NCBI GenBank assembly: GCA_025504975.1
Contig: JANUWI010000015.1
Coordinates: 1,054,001-1,118,000, forward strand
Length of the DNA stretch: 64,000 bases
Reading direction: 5' to 3'
Source of the DNA: Plenodomus lindquistii
Taxonomy: Eukaryota; Ascomycota; Dothideomycetes; Pleosporales; Leptosphaeriaceae
Part shown: piece by piece, positions 36,440 to 47,740 of the stretch
Layout of the letters: each line of letters opens with the position of its first letter
Position numbering within the stretch: position 1 is the first letter of the stretch
Notes under the pieces: model-generated
Told to the model about the DNA's origin: nothing
What the model saw: only the letters and a program-made list of their open reading frames with translations
Databases searched by the model: none
Made by a program: the position numbers and the translations under genes

Positions 36440-36857
36440 GTTATGCAGTCCAGCCTTGGGGAAGGGCTCATGGAATGAGTGAATGGGAAGGGTGTGCGGG
36501 CGAAGAGGGATGGCATTGGGAAGGGTTTGTACATGATTCAGGCGTTGAGGTTGGCGTTTTGCATCCATTGCCTTGCATCACTTTGGTGCCGGAGATGAGA
36601 CTTGGCAGCCTATGATGAGAAAATATGTACAGTGTAGTATAATCTTTGTAACAGCGAATCTTGAGATGTCTTCATACTGATGCACTTGTGTCGTTCCTCG
36701 ATGCTGCTCCCTTGATGATCAGATGGGCGCGAAGTCCATTGTCTCAGACACATTCCATTCCCTTTATTCACATATTGCACGTCCTCCCACATCCTCAGCA
36801 GGCTCTTGCTCTATAGCTAGAGCTTCCGACAGCAGCATGATGCACTCCGACTGTGTC
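36440..36857. other. Convergent gap after PRP8
   Basis: About 420 bp between the convergent 3' ends of PRP8 and a small minus-strand gene. It holds their 3' UTRs; no gene seen. Confidence 0.6.
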
Positions 36858-37448
36858 TCATCGGAATGCAATCTCCTTGCCCTTCTGCATCCGCTCCCGC
36901 ACCTTGGGATCCAGCAGCGGCGAAGGCGTGAGCACAGGATTAAACGTCGTCACTACAACAGTCATCTATCAGTCTCCCTCTCTTGCAAACCACCTTCCGT
37001 GAACCACACACCTTTACTCTTCCTCGCCGCAACACTAAATACCATATCGCCCGCAGCCACCTTGGCAGATTGCGTGGAAGACGATGACGTCATGGCCTTT
37101 GATGGAGGTTTGAGCGGGCGCTTGCCGACCGCGTCGTCTCGCATCTCTGATGCTGTGCAGCGAGGATATGCAGGTGCTGTAGACGTACTGCTGATCAAGG
37201 GGAGGTGGTCGGTTGGATGGGTGGGATGGTGTTGGCGCAAGTTTTGCCCCGCACTGTCCTTTGGTGTGAACGCACGATTGGACGGGTCGGCATCGGTAAC
37301 AGTGAGGTTGACTGTTGGGAGATGTAAGGGTGACTGCATGGAGAGGGGTTGCTTATCTTGCATATGTATAGTCCATGGAATTTGACGACTTACAGTATAA
37401 GTCAGCTGTAGCATCGTGGTGTTTTTGCCGTCCTGCGATGTTCTTCAT
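36858..37448 (-). CDS. Small hypothetical protein
   Basis: A three-exon model (37448-37394, 37311-37012, 36952-36858; introns of 82 and 59 nt) gives 149 aa. The last join is well supported: SVAARKSK continues into VTTFNPVLTPSPLLDPKVRE and MQKGKEIAFR, a compact basic C-terminus that looks conserved. The middle is Ser/Pro/Lys-rich. The start is uncertain: ATG 37448 (MKNIAGRQKHHDATADLY, acceptor at 37312) and ATG 37414 (MLQLTYT, acceptor ATGCAG further upstream) both keep frame. I do not recognise the family and assign no function. The gene is divergent from the P450 gene, with only 38-72 bp between start codons. Confidence 0.6.
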
Positions 37449-37486
37449 TTTTTGTGTTCAACTTGTACATCCAATACACCAGAGAA

Positions 37487-39278
37487 ATGATTGCTTCACA
37501 ACTAGCACATTTGGAGACGTTAGACTTTGTGATTTACACGTTCATCGCTTTGGCAATCTATGTCAGTCATTACCACCGCGCAAAAAGACATATTCGCTCA
37601 TCATCCCACAGCTCATCGCGACATGCCTCTACCGCATCTTCTTCCACCCTCTCTCCAAATATCCCGGCCCCATATCCTACAAGCTTAGTGGCTGGCCCCT
37701 CCTATATCAAGCCTACCGCGGCGATCGCCACATCTGGCACCTTAAAGACCACGAGAATTACGGCAAACACTGCCCAAAGCTACTCCTCACAAGCAACCAG
37801 CCAAGCTAACACACACAAGGCCCCATCGTCCGCATAGCACCCAACACTCTCTCCTTCAACACTGCCTCAGCCCTACACACCATCTACGGACCCCGCACCG
37901 CCAACGTGAAAAAAGGCCAATGGTACAAGACCTTTGACATTGCCGCTGGAACATACAGTTCCTTCACTGAAACGGACCGCGAAAAACACGCTATCAAGCG
38001 AAGGTGGATGAGTCCTGCTTTTTCAGCCGAGTCTCTGCGAGCAAACGAACCATTTGTTATTAGTGCCATTGAGAAATTCTGTGAGACGATCAGACCGGAG
38101 GGGGAGGGGTGGGGAGAAAAGTGGAATATGGCGGAGATGAGCACGTATCTTGGGTTCGATATCATGGGTGTGTTGGTGTTTGGGTGTGAGTTTGGGAGTG
38201 TGCAGGGTGGGGAGAAGGAGAGGGAGATGGCGGAGTCGGTGTTACCGGCTAGTATGTTGATGTATTGGGTATGCTCTTTGGTTTCGATCGTCGTGGAAAA
38301 CCGCTGATGACTGGCAGATATCATACCTGCCACCAGCTTTCTTAGTTCGTCCGTTGCTCAGGACGAGGCTATTTGAGATGCTTGGAGGAAAGTCAGTCGC
38401 AGACAACAATCGGTTGATTGACTATGCAAGCAGTCAAGTGCAATCCCGTTACGCGGATGTAGAGAAGAAGGGCGACGATCGAATCGACTTCCTATCTCAT
38501 TTAGTGGGTACAGAAGATAAGAAGACAGGCTGGCGACCGACCCTCGCAGATTTAGGGACTGAAGGCTTGAACATGATGAATGCTGGCGCCGATCCATATA
38601 GCAGCATCCTCGCGGCGGCATTCTTCTACCTTCTGCACAACCCGAATACACTCGCAAAGGCAACAAAAGAAGTCCGGTGCGTGTCTTCGCTCCATCTGTA
38701 ATGAATAGTACTGACCGTTCCTTAGCTCGACATTTCCATCGCCATCATCCATCGTCAATGGCCCTGATCTAAACTCATGTGAATATCTCTACGCCTGCAT
38801 CGAAGAAACCCTGCGTCTCGCCGCCCCAGTCCCGAGCCATCTTCCGCGCGTCGTCCTCGAAGGCGGCATGCAAATAGATGACACATTCGTCCCTGCCGAT
38901 ACCGTGGTCGGCGTACCCATGTACGCCATCCATCATGATCCCACTCACTTCCCGTCGCCATTCACATTTGATCCCGAGCGCTGGATAGAGTCTCCTTCCA
39001 ACCCAGCAGAGAAGATTGCAGTCGCGCGCAAGGCGTTCAACCCATTTAGCATTGGGACAAGGGCGTGTAGTGGGAAGAATTTGGCCTACATGCAATTGAA
39101 GCTTACATTGGCACGTTTACTCTGGAGGTTCGACTTCAGGCTCGCAGAGGGTGATGAATCGAGGGGTGGTGGTGCGGAGGGTATGGGAGTGGGCAGGCAG
39201 AGGCAGGGGGAGTACCAGCTGTGGGATGCGTTGGGTTTCGGGAGAGATGGACCTGTCGTGGAACTAAGAGCTGGGTAG
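37487..39278 (+). CDS. Cytochrome P450 monooxygenase
   Basis: Five exons (37487-37561, 37612-37762, 37820-38268, 38318-38676, 38726-39278) encode 528 aa. Residues 10-30 form the N-terminal ER membrane anchor, followed by the proline hinge HPLSKYPGP. Further motifs are YGPIVRIAPNTLSF, the C-helix WYKTF..REKHAIKRRWMSPAFS, the K-helix ExxR in CIEETLRLAAP, FDPERW, and the haem loop FNPFSIGTRACSG with the cysteine ligand. The I-helix reads NAGADPYSS, with Pro where the usual Thr follows the acidic residue, so oxygen activation may be atypical. Intron 2 (37763-37819) starts with GC instead of GT and has a clear CTAAC branch. The substrate is unknown; no biosynthetic partner genes surround it. Such genes are usually detoxification or secondary-metabolism P450s. 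Confidence 0.93.
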
Positions 39279-39632
39279 CATGATCAGACGAAAGCGCTGG
39301 GTACATGGTACTTGAATCCAGCGCAGGGAACTACTCTGGGATTGCGACGTCTTGATTTAAGAGAATACTTGAAATGTACATACAATTAGGCTGCGTAGCT
39401 ACTTTTATACAGGAGTACATATACGAGCGGAAGGCGATGCATGGTGATGGATATGTTGTGAAACAGCACATAGCTCCATGCTACCCAGGATTCCCACCGT
39501 TTGCCTTTCCGTATGATATCGAGATGAAATGGATCCGCAAGCACTATCGTGGCGAGCGTCTCTAAGATTTATGTTCCCGCTCAACGTTGGTCATGAAATG
39601 CTCTTTGAGCAGACACTTGAAATCGGCTTAGT
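39279..39632. other. Convergent gap, no gene seen
   Basis: About 350 bp between convergent 3' ends. A 63-codon frame has no recognisable content. Confidence 0.5.
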
Positions 39633-40792
39633 TCACGGAACCAAGTCTCTCCATGGACGTATGTGAACCTGATTGTACGTTTGTTGGAGGTCAGCGCCTG
39701 GCCGCGTGCGCATGAACTCAGCAGTACTTTCCCCGAGAACGAAGGCGTTGATACCATCAGGCATATCGATCATTCCCATTTGCTTCAGGAAAGTAACACC
39801 GCTCTTCCACATGTCTTTGACGTCAAGTTTTGGTGCATGGGAGCCGTAATGGTGGAACAAGATGTAAATGGTCACTGCCGGGGTGTCAATCTCGAAAGTG
39901 AACTGGACTTTCATGTGGTGAAGTTGCTCATTAGCGCGTATTTGCTGAAGCCATGCTTCATTTCGATGTGCGAGAAATGCGTTGAGTTCCTCGAGGTAGC
40001 TGTAATGCTCGTGCAATGTCTCGATTGCTGCCATGTAAGCAGCCTCGTGATCGCAAAACTCTTCGCAGCCGCAGTATAAGCTGTGTCCGCATTGAGGGCA
40101 CTCTTGATTCGGCAAATCGGACTCAACCAGCCTGTGGCATACAAACCGAATTGTGAGAGTCGGACAGCAGGCAATGAGGTCAAGCAGGATGCCAATATCG
40201 AACTGTGCATACTCCGTTCCACGTGAGCTATGATCCCAAGAGATGCATAGAAACCGCGGCGCATTCTGGTATTGAGCTCGATCGTGGTAGTATATGTGCA
40301 TGAACGGATGAAGATCCTTGAACATGATACGTACGCTGGAGTCGCGCAACCATAGTGGTCGGTATTCGCAGCGAATCTGCTGGCAAACTTGCGTCAAGGC
40401 GAAGTATTGGCGGCCCGTATGACCCCTGGGAGTCGCTCGTGCTGACTTGCCCTTCGTTAGTAATGGCGACTCCTCGTCCCAGGGCAGCTCTGTGCAGAAA
40501 GTGTAGATGTTGTTTCGAATTTCTGGAACTGTGTAAGTACTGAGGTTTGTTATGAGGGACCTCGCACTGACTCACCCGCGGGTAAAGTGAGTATCGTGGA
40601 GTGTGTGTTCTGGGACAGGGCCTTCTCTCGCCTCGCTTCAGCGTCTTCCTTAGCAACATCGCTGACGTTGCTGCGCTTGGAGGTCGCTTTGCTGAGTGAC
40701 CGCTCACGCTTGCGTTTGGCCGCTGCGCGACTTCAAACGCGTCAGAAGCATGTTCACAGTGTGTTGGAAAGAACTTACGTTGTTGGGGCCAT
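39633..40792 (-). CDS. Hypothetical protein with F-box-like LPAVPEIRNNIY motif
   Basis: Three exons (40792-40779, 40730-40576, 40528-39633; introns of 48 and 47 nt) encode 354 aa. The first exon holds only MAPTT plus one split codon. A lysine/arginine-rich head (AAAKRKRERSLSK) resembles a nuclear localisation signal. Then comes ILTLPAVPEIRNNIYTF, the motif that opens many fungal proteins of the F-box-like or DUF3425-type hypothetical class. The rest is mixed alpha/beta with a cysteine cluster (QECPQCGHSLYCGCEEFCDH) that could bind zinc. I do not recognise a specific family; such genes are greatly expanded in filamentous ascomycetes and mostly uncharacterised. Intron phases agree throughout, so the model is solid though the function is unknown. 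Confidence 0.75.
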
Positions 40793-42022
40793 GTTGTTGC
40801 GTGCTCAAGGAACCAGACGCACGAAGCCGTTCGGCTGCAGTGTGACGAAGCAACTGGGTGAGTCTGTGGTTGAAGAGAATCGGAGGAGACGCGGGAGTCG
40901 GTAGCTGGAGGTGCAGAAGTGGAAAGAACCTTGGAAGTACCTAGATGCGCCCACGTGACTTTATGAACGCCAGTGGATCAAGCAGCAATTACGACCTCAA
41001 CGACACCAGGTCGCAACTTAGTGTTGACTGCCTACCTGCGAGGTCTTACGCACTGATATGATCAAGACCGCCGAGGAGCTTGGCGCAAGCAAGACGTGCC
41101 GCAGCCAGCCCCTCTGAGTAAAGACCCTCTTTGACAGCCGTGAAGCTTTTGCTGATCCTGTCCACGATAGAAAATTCGTGTCATCTTACGTTGAGTCCGA
41201 TAAGCCTGATGCAAGTGTTGGACTGCTCGACGGTGGGTCCACTCACGCGAAGCCTCGCAGCGACTTGCGCTACAACCCAGGGATCGGATCGAATCCGCTG
41301 CTTCGTCCCGACATGGCCCAGCTCGCAGTCACGGTAAAAAATTGACGGTATTCGTTTGGGTCCTCGTAGCGATATGAGCAACAACTAGTACCGTTTTGGC
41401 GACAGCACACCACGCACAATGGCACTCTACCCTCAGAGTAGGTTCAGCTTCAGCGGCCCGAATATCATCCAGAACTTTCACGCGTACTAACCATGGTCTC
41501 TCGCAGCGTCACATCCCCGTATGTCCCAATATCCCTGACTGCGGTCATACAGTTCCTGAGATTTGACTAGCAATTCCGTGTTTTGTGGTGATTGTGTGGG
41601 ATGTTCGGGCCTCAGGAGGGTTGCTCAGGAGCTTGCAGGATTTCCTCTGAACTTACGAAGCGTCGTGAAAGATAGCTAGGATAGTAGACGCTCTGCATAG
41701 ATAGCCTATATGGTCAACTTCCAAAGTAGCCCAAACAGATTTACACGAGTTTGAGTGTGGTACCCCCCTTCACCTCCCTCTGCCAGTGACTGCCATCGAA
41801 ACGCGAGCCCTTGCGACGTGACGCCGTCCTTTTCTGAAGAACTGACTCACTCTTGCAATTCCCGTTTGTCTCTGCGCGCGCACATAAGATTTCACAGACA
41901 AACGCTCGACATAAAAGACTTTCTCACCACCGACTTCCCACAACATCACGACACCCCACAACACTCACGACACCCCCACCCCCAACTCTTCACAACCAGA
42001 CTCTTCATCGAGAAAGACCAAC
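40793..42022. other. Intergenic, no gene seen
   Basis: About 1.2 kb between divergent genes. A few open frames below 70 codons, none with recognisable content. Confidence 0.6.
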
Positions 42023-43415
42023 ATGGTTCACCGCGCCCACCGCGGCTGGGTTCAGCAGGAGCTCAAGCCCTTTCTGAACAAAGTCTTCGCCAACCATCCT
42101 CGCACCCAGACCTGGAACGACATGATTGCGCAGGCTGAGGGCGACATGGACAGCGACGTAAGTGCCGATGAAGAATGACTCCTTACCCCACCGTTGCGCG
42201 AGCTGACGCTCCGTACAGACGTTCGGTGACAGGTACCCGGCAGAGTTTGAGTCCACTATCGACGTTCTCCGTCTCTTACTCGTCAACCCTGACCTTTTGG
42301 ACGTCAAGGACGATGACGACGATAGTGGCGATAGTGATGAAGATGAAGATCGCAAGATTTTCGAAGACCTTCTGAAGAGCGGCAAAATCCAGGATGTCGT
42401 TACCATCTTCGTGCGCCACGCAGTCAACTACGGCACCTACAACTTGGCTGCCCACGGCACAGACCCGTGTCGCGACAGCCCGCATGGACACGACATGGAA
42501 AGGCTCCTCCCTCATGGCGCCAACTTCGATCACATCGTAGTGACTGAGGTGGAAGGGGTCATCCCCGAGGGCCCACCCCGTCGCCGCCATAACCGCAGGA
42601 ATCGAGGTCGCAACCAGAACGGTGGACAATGTGGACAGCAGCACCCGGTCGGCAACGGCGGGAACTTCCACGAGCCTCCTCAGCCGCAGGCTCAGCAGCC
42701 ACAACAGTTTCCCCAGCAGGTACATCAGTCTTTCCATCAGTATATCCTCAATGGCTCACAGCATCTACAGCAGTACGGTCAGCAGTACGGTCAGCAGGCC
42801 CCCCAGCGTCCTCCACCATACGGCCAGCACGGTTTCACTTTCGGACATGGAGTGTACCAACCTATCACGCCGCAGGGTGGACTGCACAACACCACTCAGC
42901 AGATGCAGCAGCCCCTTCATCACTCGCCCCTGACGAACGTCGATGCAGGTCCTTCAGGCGTATTTCACGGACCAGCATTTGGAGGTTCCCGAGGCTCCTT
43001 CTACTACACCAACGACCGATCGGCAGCAGCGCCTCTGAATGCGTACCAACTAGCTCTCAATGGAAACGCGCCTGAATTCGCTCCTCAGCAGGGCTACCAG
43101 TACGGCAACGGCAACGCACCCGCGTACAATCCTCAGCAAGGTCAGCACGGAAACGGCTATGGCAATACGCCTGCGTTTGTTCCTCAACAGGGCGGCTACC
43201 CGAACGTCAATGGCAATGCACATGCATTCTATCCTCAAGGTCAGTACCACAACGATAGCGGTAACGCTCCATCGTTCGTTCCTCAGCAGGGCGGATATGC
43301 GAACGGCTATGGCAACGTGCCTGTGTTCGTTCCTCAGCAGTATGGAACCCCGAGCGGTGGTCAGAATGCAGCAGCGAACAATCCTCAGCAGGGCTTCCAG
43401 AACGGCAACGCATGA
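42023..43415 (+). CDS. Hypothetical protein with Q/N/G-rich repeat tail
   Basis: Two exons (42023-42157 and 42219-43415; 61-nt intron with GTAAGT donor) encode 443 aa. The N-terminal 170 residues look folded (HRGWVQQELKPFLNKVFANH, FESTIDVLRLLLVNPDLLDV), with an acidic run DDDDDSGDSDEDED in between. An arginine-rich patch RRRHNRRNRGRNQN follows, resembling an RNA-binding or RGG-like segment. The remaining half is low-complexity Gln/Asn/Gly/Tyr/Pro, ending in six imperfect 16-17-residue repeats. The composition is that of prion-like, phase-separating RNA-associated proteins. No catalytic motif, signal peptide or TM segment is seen. I do not recognise the folded N-terminal domain and assign no function. 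Confidence 0.8.
43062..43358 (+). repeat. Six imperfect 48/51-nt coding repeats
   Basis: Units begin at 43062, 43110, 43161, 43212, 43260 and 43311, each coding about GNAPxFxPQQGxYxNGY. Spacing alternates between 48 and 51 nt, always in frame, and copies differ at third positions, which suggests an old array maintained by selection at the protein level rather than a fresh duplication. Confidence 0.85.
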
Positions 43416-44741
43416 GCGCGTGGTAGGTATAGCAGCTGGAGATCCTCACGGGTGGTTCATGATGGACGATGGAACGAGACATGTTTGAAAGACGTCGAAT
43501 TGAGCTTGAAAGGATGGACACTAGATGGACTGTATGTAGAACGTTGTCCCTCCTTAGTGAACGTGGACGCGTAGATGTCGTTGGCCATGTTAACGTGACG
43601 CGCTTGTCACCGGCCGGATTTTCTCCCCTGCCGAAAGAGTAGCGTGCACAACGTACGGTAGCCACGAATCACAGCGGATGCGACCTCATCTTCTCCCATT
43701 TACAGTGACGTTGCCTTCCATCGTCCATTGTAACACGCCTCATTCGCTAACATGTCGCGTTTGTACATTTCGAGAAGGAGGTCGTGAAGCGCAACACTGT
43801 TATCCTCTCCGCCTTCTACCAAGCCCTTGGCTGTTGTGTATCGCTTCTATGAAAGTCCCAAATAGGCAGGCCGATTGCGCGAACTCCGAAAACACCTGCG
43901 GGCGGTAACTGTGCCGTGAAAATGAACAAAACATGTTGTGTCCTCTCCAACAACGCTTCTAGTCACTACGAATGATCGCGAACTTCCCCTCCACTAACGC
44001 CTGACGGCGGTCGCATCACGTCAACGTTCGCATAGAATTCGACACATTGGTCCATAGCATACCTGAATTTCATGCTTTTTCTGCTTCGCGTTCGGCAGAC
44101 AGGGCTGTATACACCCCACCAACACGACAGCTTGGCAAGCATTGGCACCACTTCCACCGGGCGTTCTATCGATGGAAGCTTCCACCGGGCGTTATCTTTC
44201 CCACCTTAGCACCCCTTGGCACTTCTTCTCTGGACGTTGGCCGTGCGTTGGTGGCAATCTAGGGCGAGGCTGGATCGCATGGATAGGCCTTTGACTTACC
44301 ACAAGACATGCCCTTCTTATCCTAAGCCTGGGGGCCTTTGCTTGGTACCGCGGCCTTGGATGCTTCTCTCACGCGCTTACCGGCGGTACCAGGCCGGAAG
44401 TGCATTGTAGCATCAATCCTTAGAACGAACCAGGCGTAATCTCGTAAGCCTTGGAAGTGCGCAGCGAATGATGAGGCCATGATAGCAGAACAGAGAAGCG
44501 CATGTGCAGCGTCTTCTAGAGTGGAACCTTGACCGCTCGCGTGTAACCCCTGTGCAACTCTGGTCCAATACCCAAGTCTGGACCCTTGTACGATATGTAT
44601 ATGAAGAGGGGCTTGGTACGGCTTTTGCAACTCAGGCGTGTGTCTCTTCTCGTCCACTTGTGATCATTGGCATCTGCCCTCCCAGGACTCGTCCATATCT
44701 GAGCGTTCGTCGATCGGGCATCACTGCCCTTTGACTTTGCC
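43416..44741. other. Intergenic, promoter of peptide transporter gene
   Basis: About 1.3 kb without a convincing gene. A short direct repeat, CTTCCACCGGGCGTT, occurs twice near 44150 and 44180. The longest frame (111 codons, minus strand near 44500) has no family resemblance. Confidence 0.6.
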
Positions 44742-46787
44742 ATGGCGTACAACACCAATGTCAAGGCCAGCCTTGAGATCACCAAGGGTGCCACTGCGAC
44801 TGATCCTATTCCGATTGACGCCAGCTCGACCAACTCGTTCCAAGATGAGGGCACACATCTCCTTGGACCATTCCCCACGGAGGAGGAGTGGGCGACCCTG
44901 CCACGAGTAGCGGGACGCATTGTAAGGCCCATCCAGCAACTTTCGCGAACAAATCTAAAACTATATAGCCATGGCAAGCGTGGACTGTTGCTGCGGTCGA
45001 GTTCGTCGAACGTTTCTCCTATTACGGAACGAGCGCCGTTTGTATGCTACATCCCAATCTAAGGCTTTGATCGATCACTGACAGTAACCTCAGTCGTCAA
45101 CTTCATCCAGAAGCCGCTCCCGCCTGGCTCCAAGACTGGTGCTGGTTTCTTGAAGAAGCCCGGCTCCGGTGCTCTGGACATGGGCCAGCGCGCGTCCACC
45201 GGTCTCACCATGTTCAACCAGTTCTGGTCGTATATCACACCCCTCGGTGGCGCCTGGATCGCTGATGAGTACTGGGGTCGGTACAAGACGATCCAATACT
45301 CCAACTTGCTCGCTGTCATCGGTCACATCGTCCTTATCATGTCCGCCATTCCGGCCGTCATCGTCAAGCCCAAGGCCTCTATTGCAGTATTCGCTGTTGG
45401 TATTGTCATCATGGGACTTGGAACCGGTGGCTTCAAGTCCAACATCTCGCCTCTCATTGCCGAGCAGTACAAGGACCAGAAGGCGTATGTTCGTGTTAAG
45501 AAAAACGGTTCGAAGGAGATTGTCGACCCAGCCACTACGACTGCTAGGATCTACATTTACTTCTACTTCCTCATCAACTGCGGTTCAATCTGTGGATCCC
45601 TCGCCATGGTTTACTCGGAACATTTCGTTGGTACGTTTTCTAGACGGCGCTGTTGCAATCAGGACAAAACTAACAACGTCAGGTTTCTGGCTCTCATACA
45701 CTCTGCCTACAATCTGCTATCTGGTTTGCCCCATCATCTTGGTCACGATGAAGAAGCACTACAAGCTTACCCCTCCTACCGGCTCCGTTATGGGCAAAGC
45801 TTTCAAGCTTATCGGCCTCGGCATCAAGAAGTCCCCCATGAAGAACACATTCAAGGACGAGGGCTTCTGGGAGCGCATCAAGCCCAGCGCATTTGCTCAG
45901 CGCGGCGAGTCGGTCCCAGCATGGATGACATTCGATGACGCCTGGGTCGACGAGGTCAAGCGCGGTATCGTGGCTTGCAAGGTCTTCTTGTGGTACCCCC
46001 TGTACTGGCTGGTCAGTTCTGCTTCACGGAATGATTCTTTAAACGCTATCTAATACGATTTCAGGCCTACAACCAGATGACCGGTAACCTTGTCTCTCAG
46101 GCCAACACCATGAACCTCGGTTCCACGCCCAACGACATCGTCGCCAAGCTCAACCCCATCTTCATCGTCATCCTAATTCCATTGATGGACTTCTTCATCT
46201 ACCCAGGTCTCCAAAAGATGGGCATCGTCCTTTCGCCTATCAAGAAGATCACCGCCGGTTTCGCCCTCTCCTCCTTCGCCATGATCTCTGCCTGCGTAAT
46301 CCAGCACTACATCTACACCATGTCACCCTGCGGCAACCAGATCAACAAGCTCAGCAAAACCCGCAAGGACTGCAATGCAGACATCTCCGTCTGGGTCCAA
46401 GCCATTCCCTACGGTCTAATCGGAATGTCCGAGATCATGGCCTCCATCACCAAGCTCGAGTACGCGTACACCAAGGCGCCCAACAACATGAAGTCCACCA
46501 TCCAAGCCATCGCTCTGTCTACCTCTGCCTTCTCCGCAGCTCTTGGCCAGGCATTCGTCAGTTTGTCCGAGGACCCACTGCTCGTATGGAACTATGGCTC
46601 TGTTGCTATCATTGCCATGGCAGGTGGTATCGGTTTCTACTTTACTTTCCGCAAGGCAGACAAGCACGAGGATGCCATGAACAACATGAAGGAGAGCACG
46701 TATGTTGGCGGACGGGAGATTGGTGATGCGGAGAATGTGGAGCATCACAGCGTGCGCGACGAGAAGATTGAGAAGGGTGCTTTCTGA
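44742..46787 (+). CDS. ptr2: Proton-coupled di/tripeptide transporter (PTR2/POT family)
   Basis: Five exons (44742-44921, 44969-45041, 45094-45630, 45683-46011, 46065-46787; introns of 47-53 nt) encode 613 aa. Signature blocks are present: the first helix with AAVEFVERFSYYGTSAVFVN, carrying the ExxER-type proton-coupling motif, then GGAWIADEYWGRYKTIQYS, GLGTGGFKSNISPLIAEQY, and the family signature IYIYFYFLINCGSICGS. Twelve hydrophobic spans can be traced, with the long cytoplasmic loop between the sixth and seventh (FKLIGLGIKKSPMKNTFKDE). The protein sits in the plasma membrane and imports small peptides with protons, supplying nitrogen. All intron phases agree. Yeast PTR2 is induced by nitrogen limitation and by peptides; I saw no specific control site here. 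Confidence 0.95.
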
Positions 46788-47740
46788 ATCAGAGGATAGG
46801 TCGTTGGGTTTTCATGATATCAAATTGATGGAAGCTGTTGATATGAGGATCTTGGTGTGCGTATTATATACCCTAGTTTATGTTGCAATGTCAGTAGTAC
46901 ATGATAAGGTTGCGCATTACCCTTGGAATTCACCTTTAGTTGCCTGCTTATCTAGAACAAGTCTTACTACAACACACTAGCAGACCTACACTCTCCTCGC
47001 CTAAAATTTACAACCCCAGAGAAATTTCACATCCCAAACCACTTCAAACTCACTTCTCAGCCCTAACCAACCCTCCCCAACAGCCAGGACCTTCAAAAAG
47101 AGCAAAAAGAACGTGTAGAAACGCTTGGTACACGAATCGAAAATGCCTAGTACCCGAATCGCTAATTGAGATTAGTACTATATGATATGAATAGATTAAT
47201 GGTTACTTACAACGAGCGATCTTCGCATTGCTATGGTGTACAAGTGCGACGCCTTACCACTTGGCCAACCAGGCTGGTAGTTGAATATTATAATTTTTGT
47301 AAAATAAGACATTCATATACTAGGTTAAAATTGGGGCCCTGAGAAGCTAGGGGTAAAATTGGGGTGGGATGGTATGCTCGGTTCAATAATTCGATCGTTA
47401 GGTGGGGTAGAATGTGTTGGGACTTTACAGAAGCGAATGTGGGGCTGTGGAAACCTAGTCATGAAGTCTGCGTGCACATGATGGCAGAAGAGCAACGAGT
47501 CTACGACGTCGCAGCGATATGATGATGATGGTCTTTAGAAATAAGAATGAGCTTTTCATATTCATGTAAATTCGTACTATATTTTGTAAATGCTAAAGAG
47601 CGACCTCTCGTCCCAGAGGTCTGCAACGCTCCGCTATGCTAGTCCCCATATTGCAACGCCACGCTAATGCTACGCTCCCAATTTGCCTAAAATCCAGATG
47701 ACAATTCCAATTGTACCAAAGAAAAAGCCCAATCGATGAA
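46788..47740. other. AT-rich intergenic region
   Basis: About 950 bp, visibly more AT-rich than its surroundings between roughly 46960 and 47700, with no coding frame of note. A tRNA-like fragment lies at 47205-47275. The composition would fit a mutated mobile-element remnant but no open reading frame or terminal repeat confirms that. Confidence 0.5.
47205..47275 (-). pseudogene. tRNA-Thr(TGT)-like fragment with intron, 3' end missing
   Basis: Reading the minus strand from 47275: acceptor 5' strand GCCTGGT, a D-arm-like segment TGGCCAAGTGGTAAGGC (a good A box), anticodon stem TCGCA, loop CTTGTA, about ten intervening bases, then the other anticodon strand TGCGA and variable AGATC. The anticodon would be TGT (Thr). 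The expected T-loop GTTCGAATC is absent; GCTCG runs into TTGTAAGTAACC and no 3' acceptor strand follows. It therefore looks like a truncated tRNA gene or a tRNA-derived repeat head, not a working gene. Confidence 0.5.

Noticed and set aside
36858..40792. P450 with neighbours considered as a secondary-metabolite cluster
   Set aside because: No polyketide synthase, NRPS, terpene cyclase, transporter or pathway regulator accompanies it; it lies between PRP8 and unknown single-copy-looking genes.
44322..44657. 111-codon minus-strand frame upstream of the peptide transporter gene
   Set aside because: No recognisable motif, and the region has the features of a promoter.
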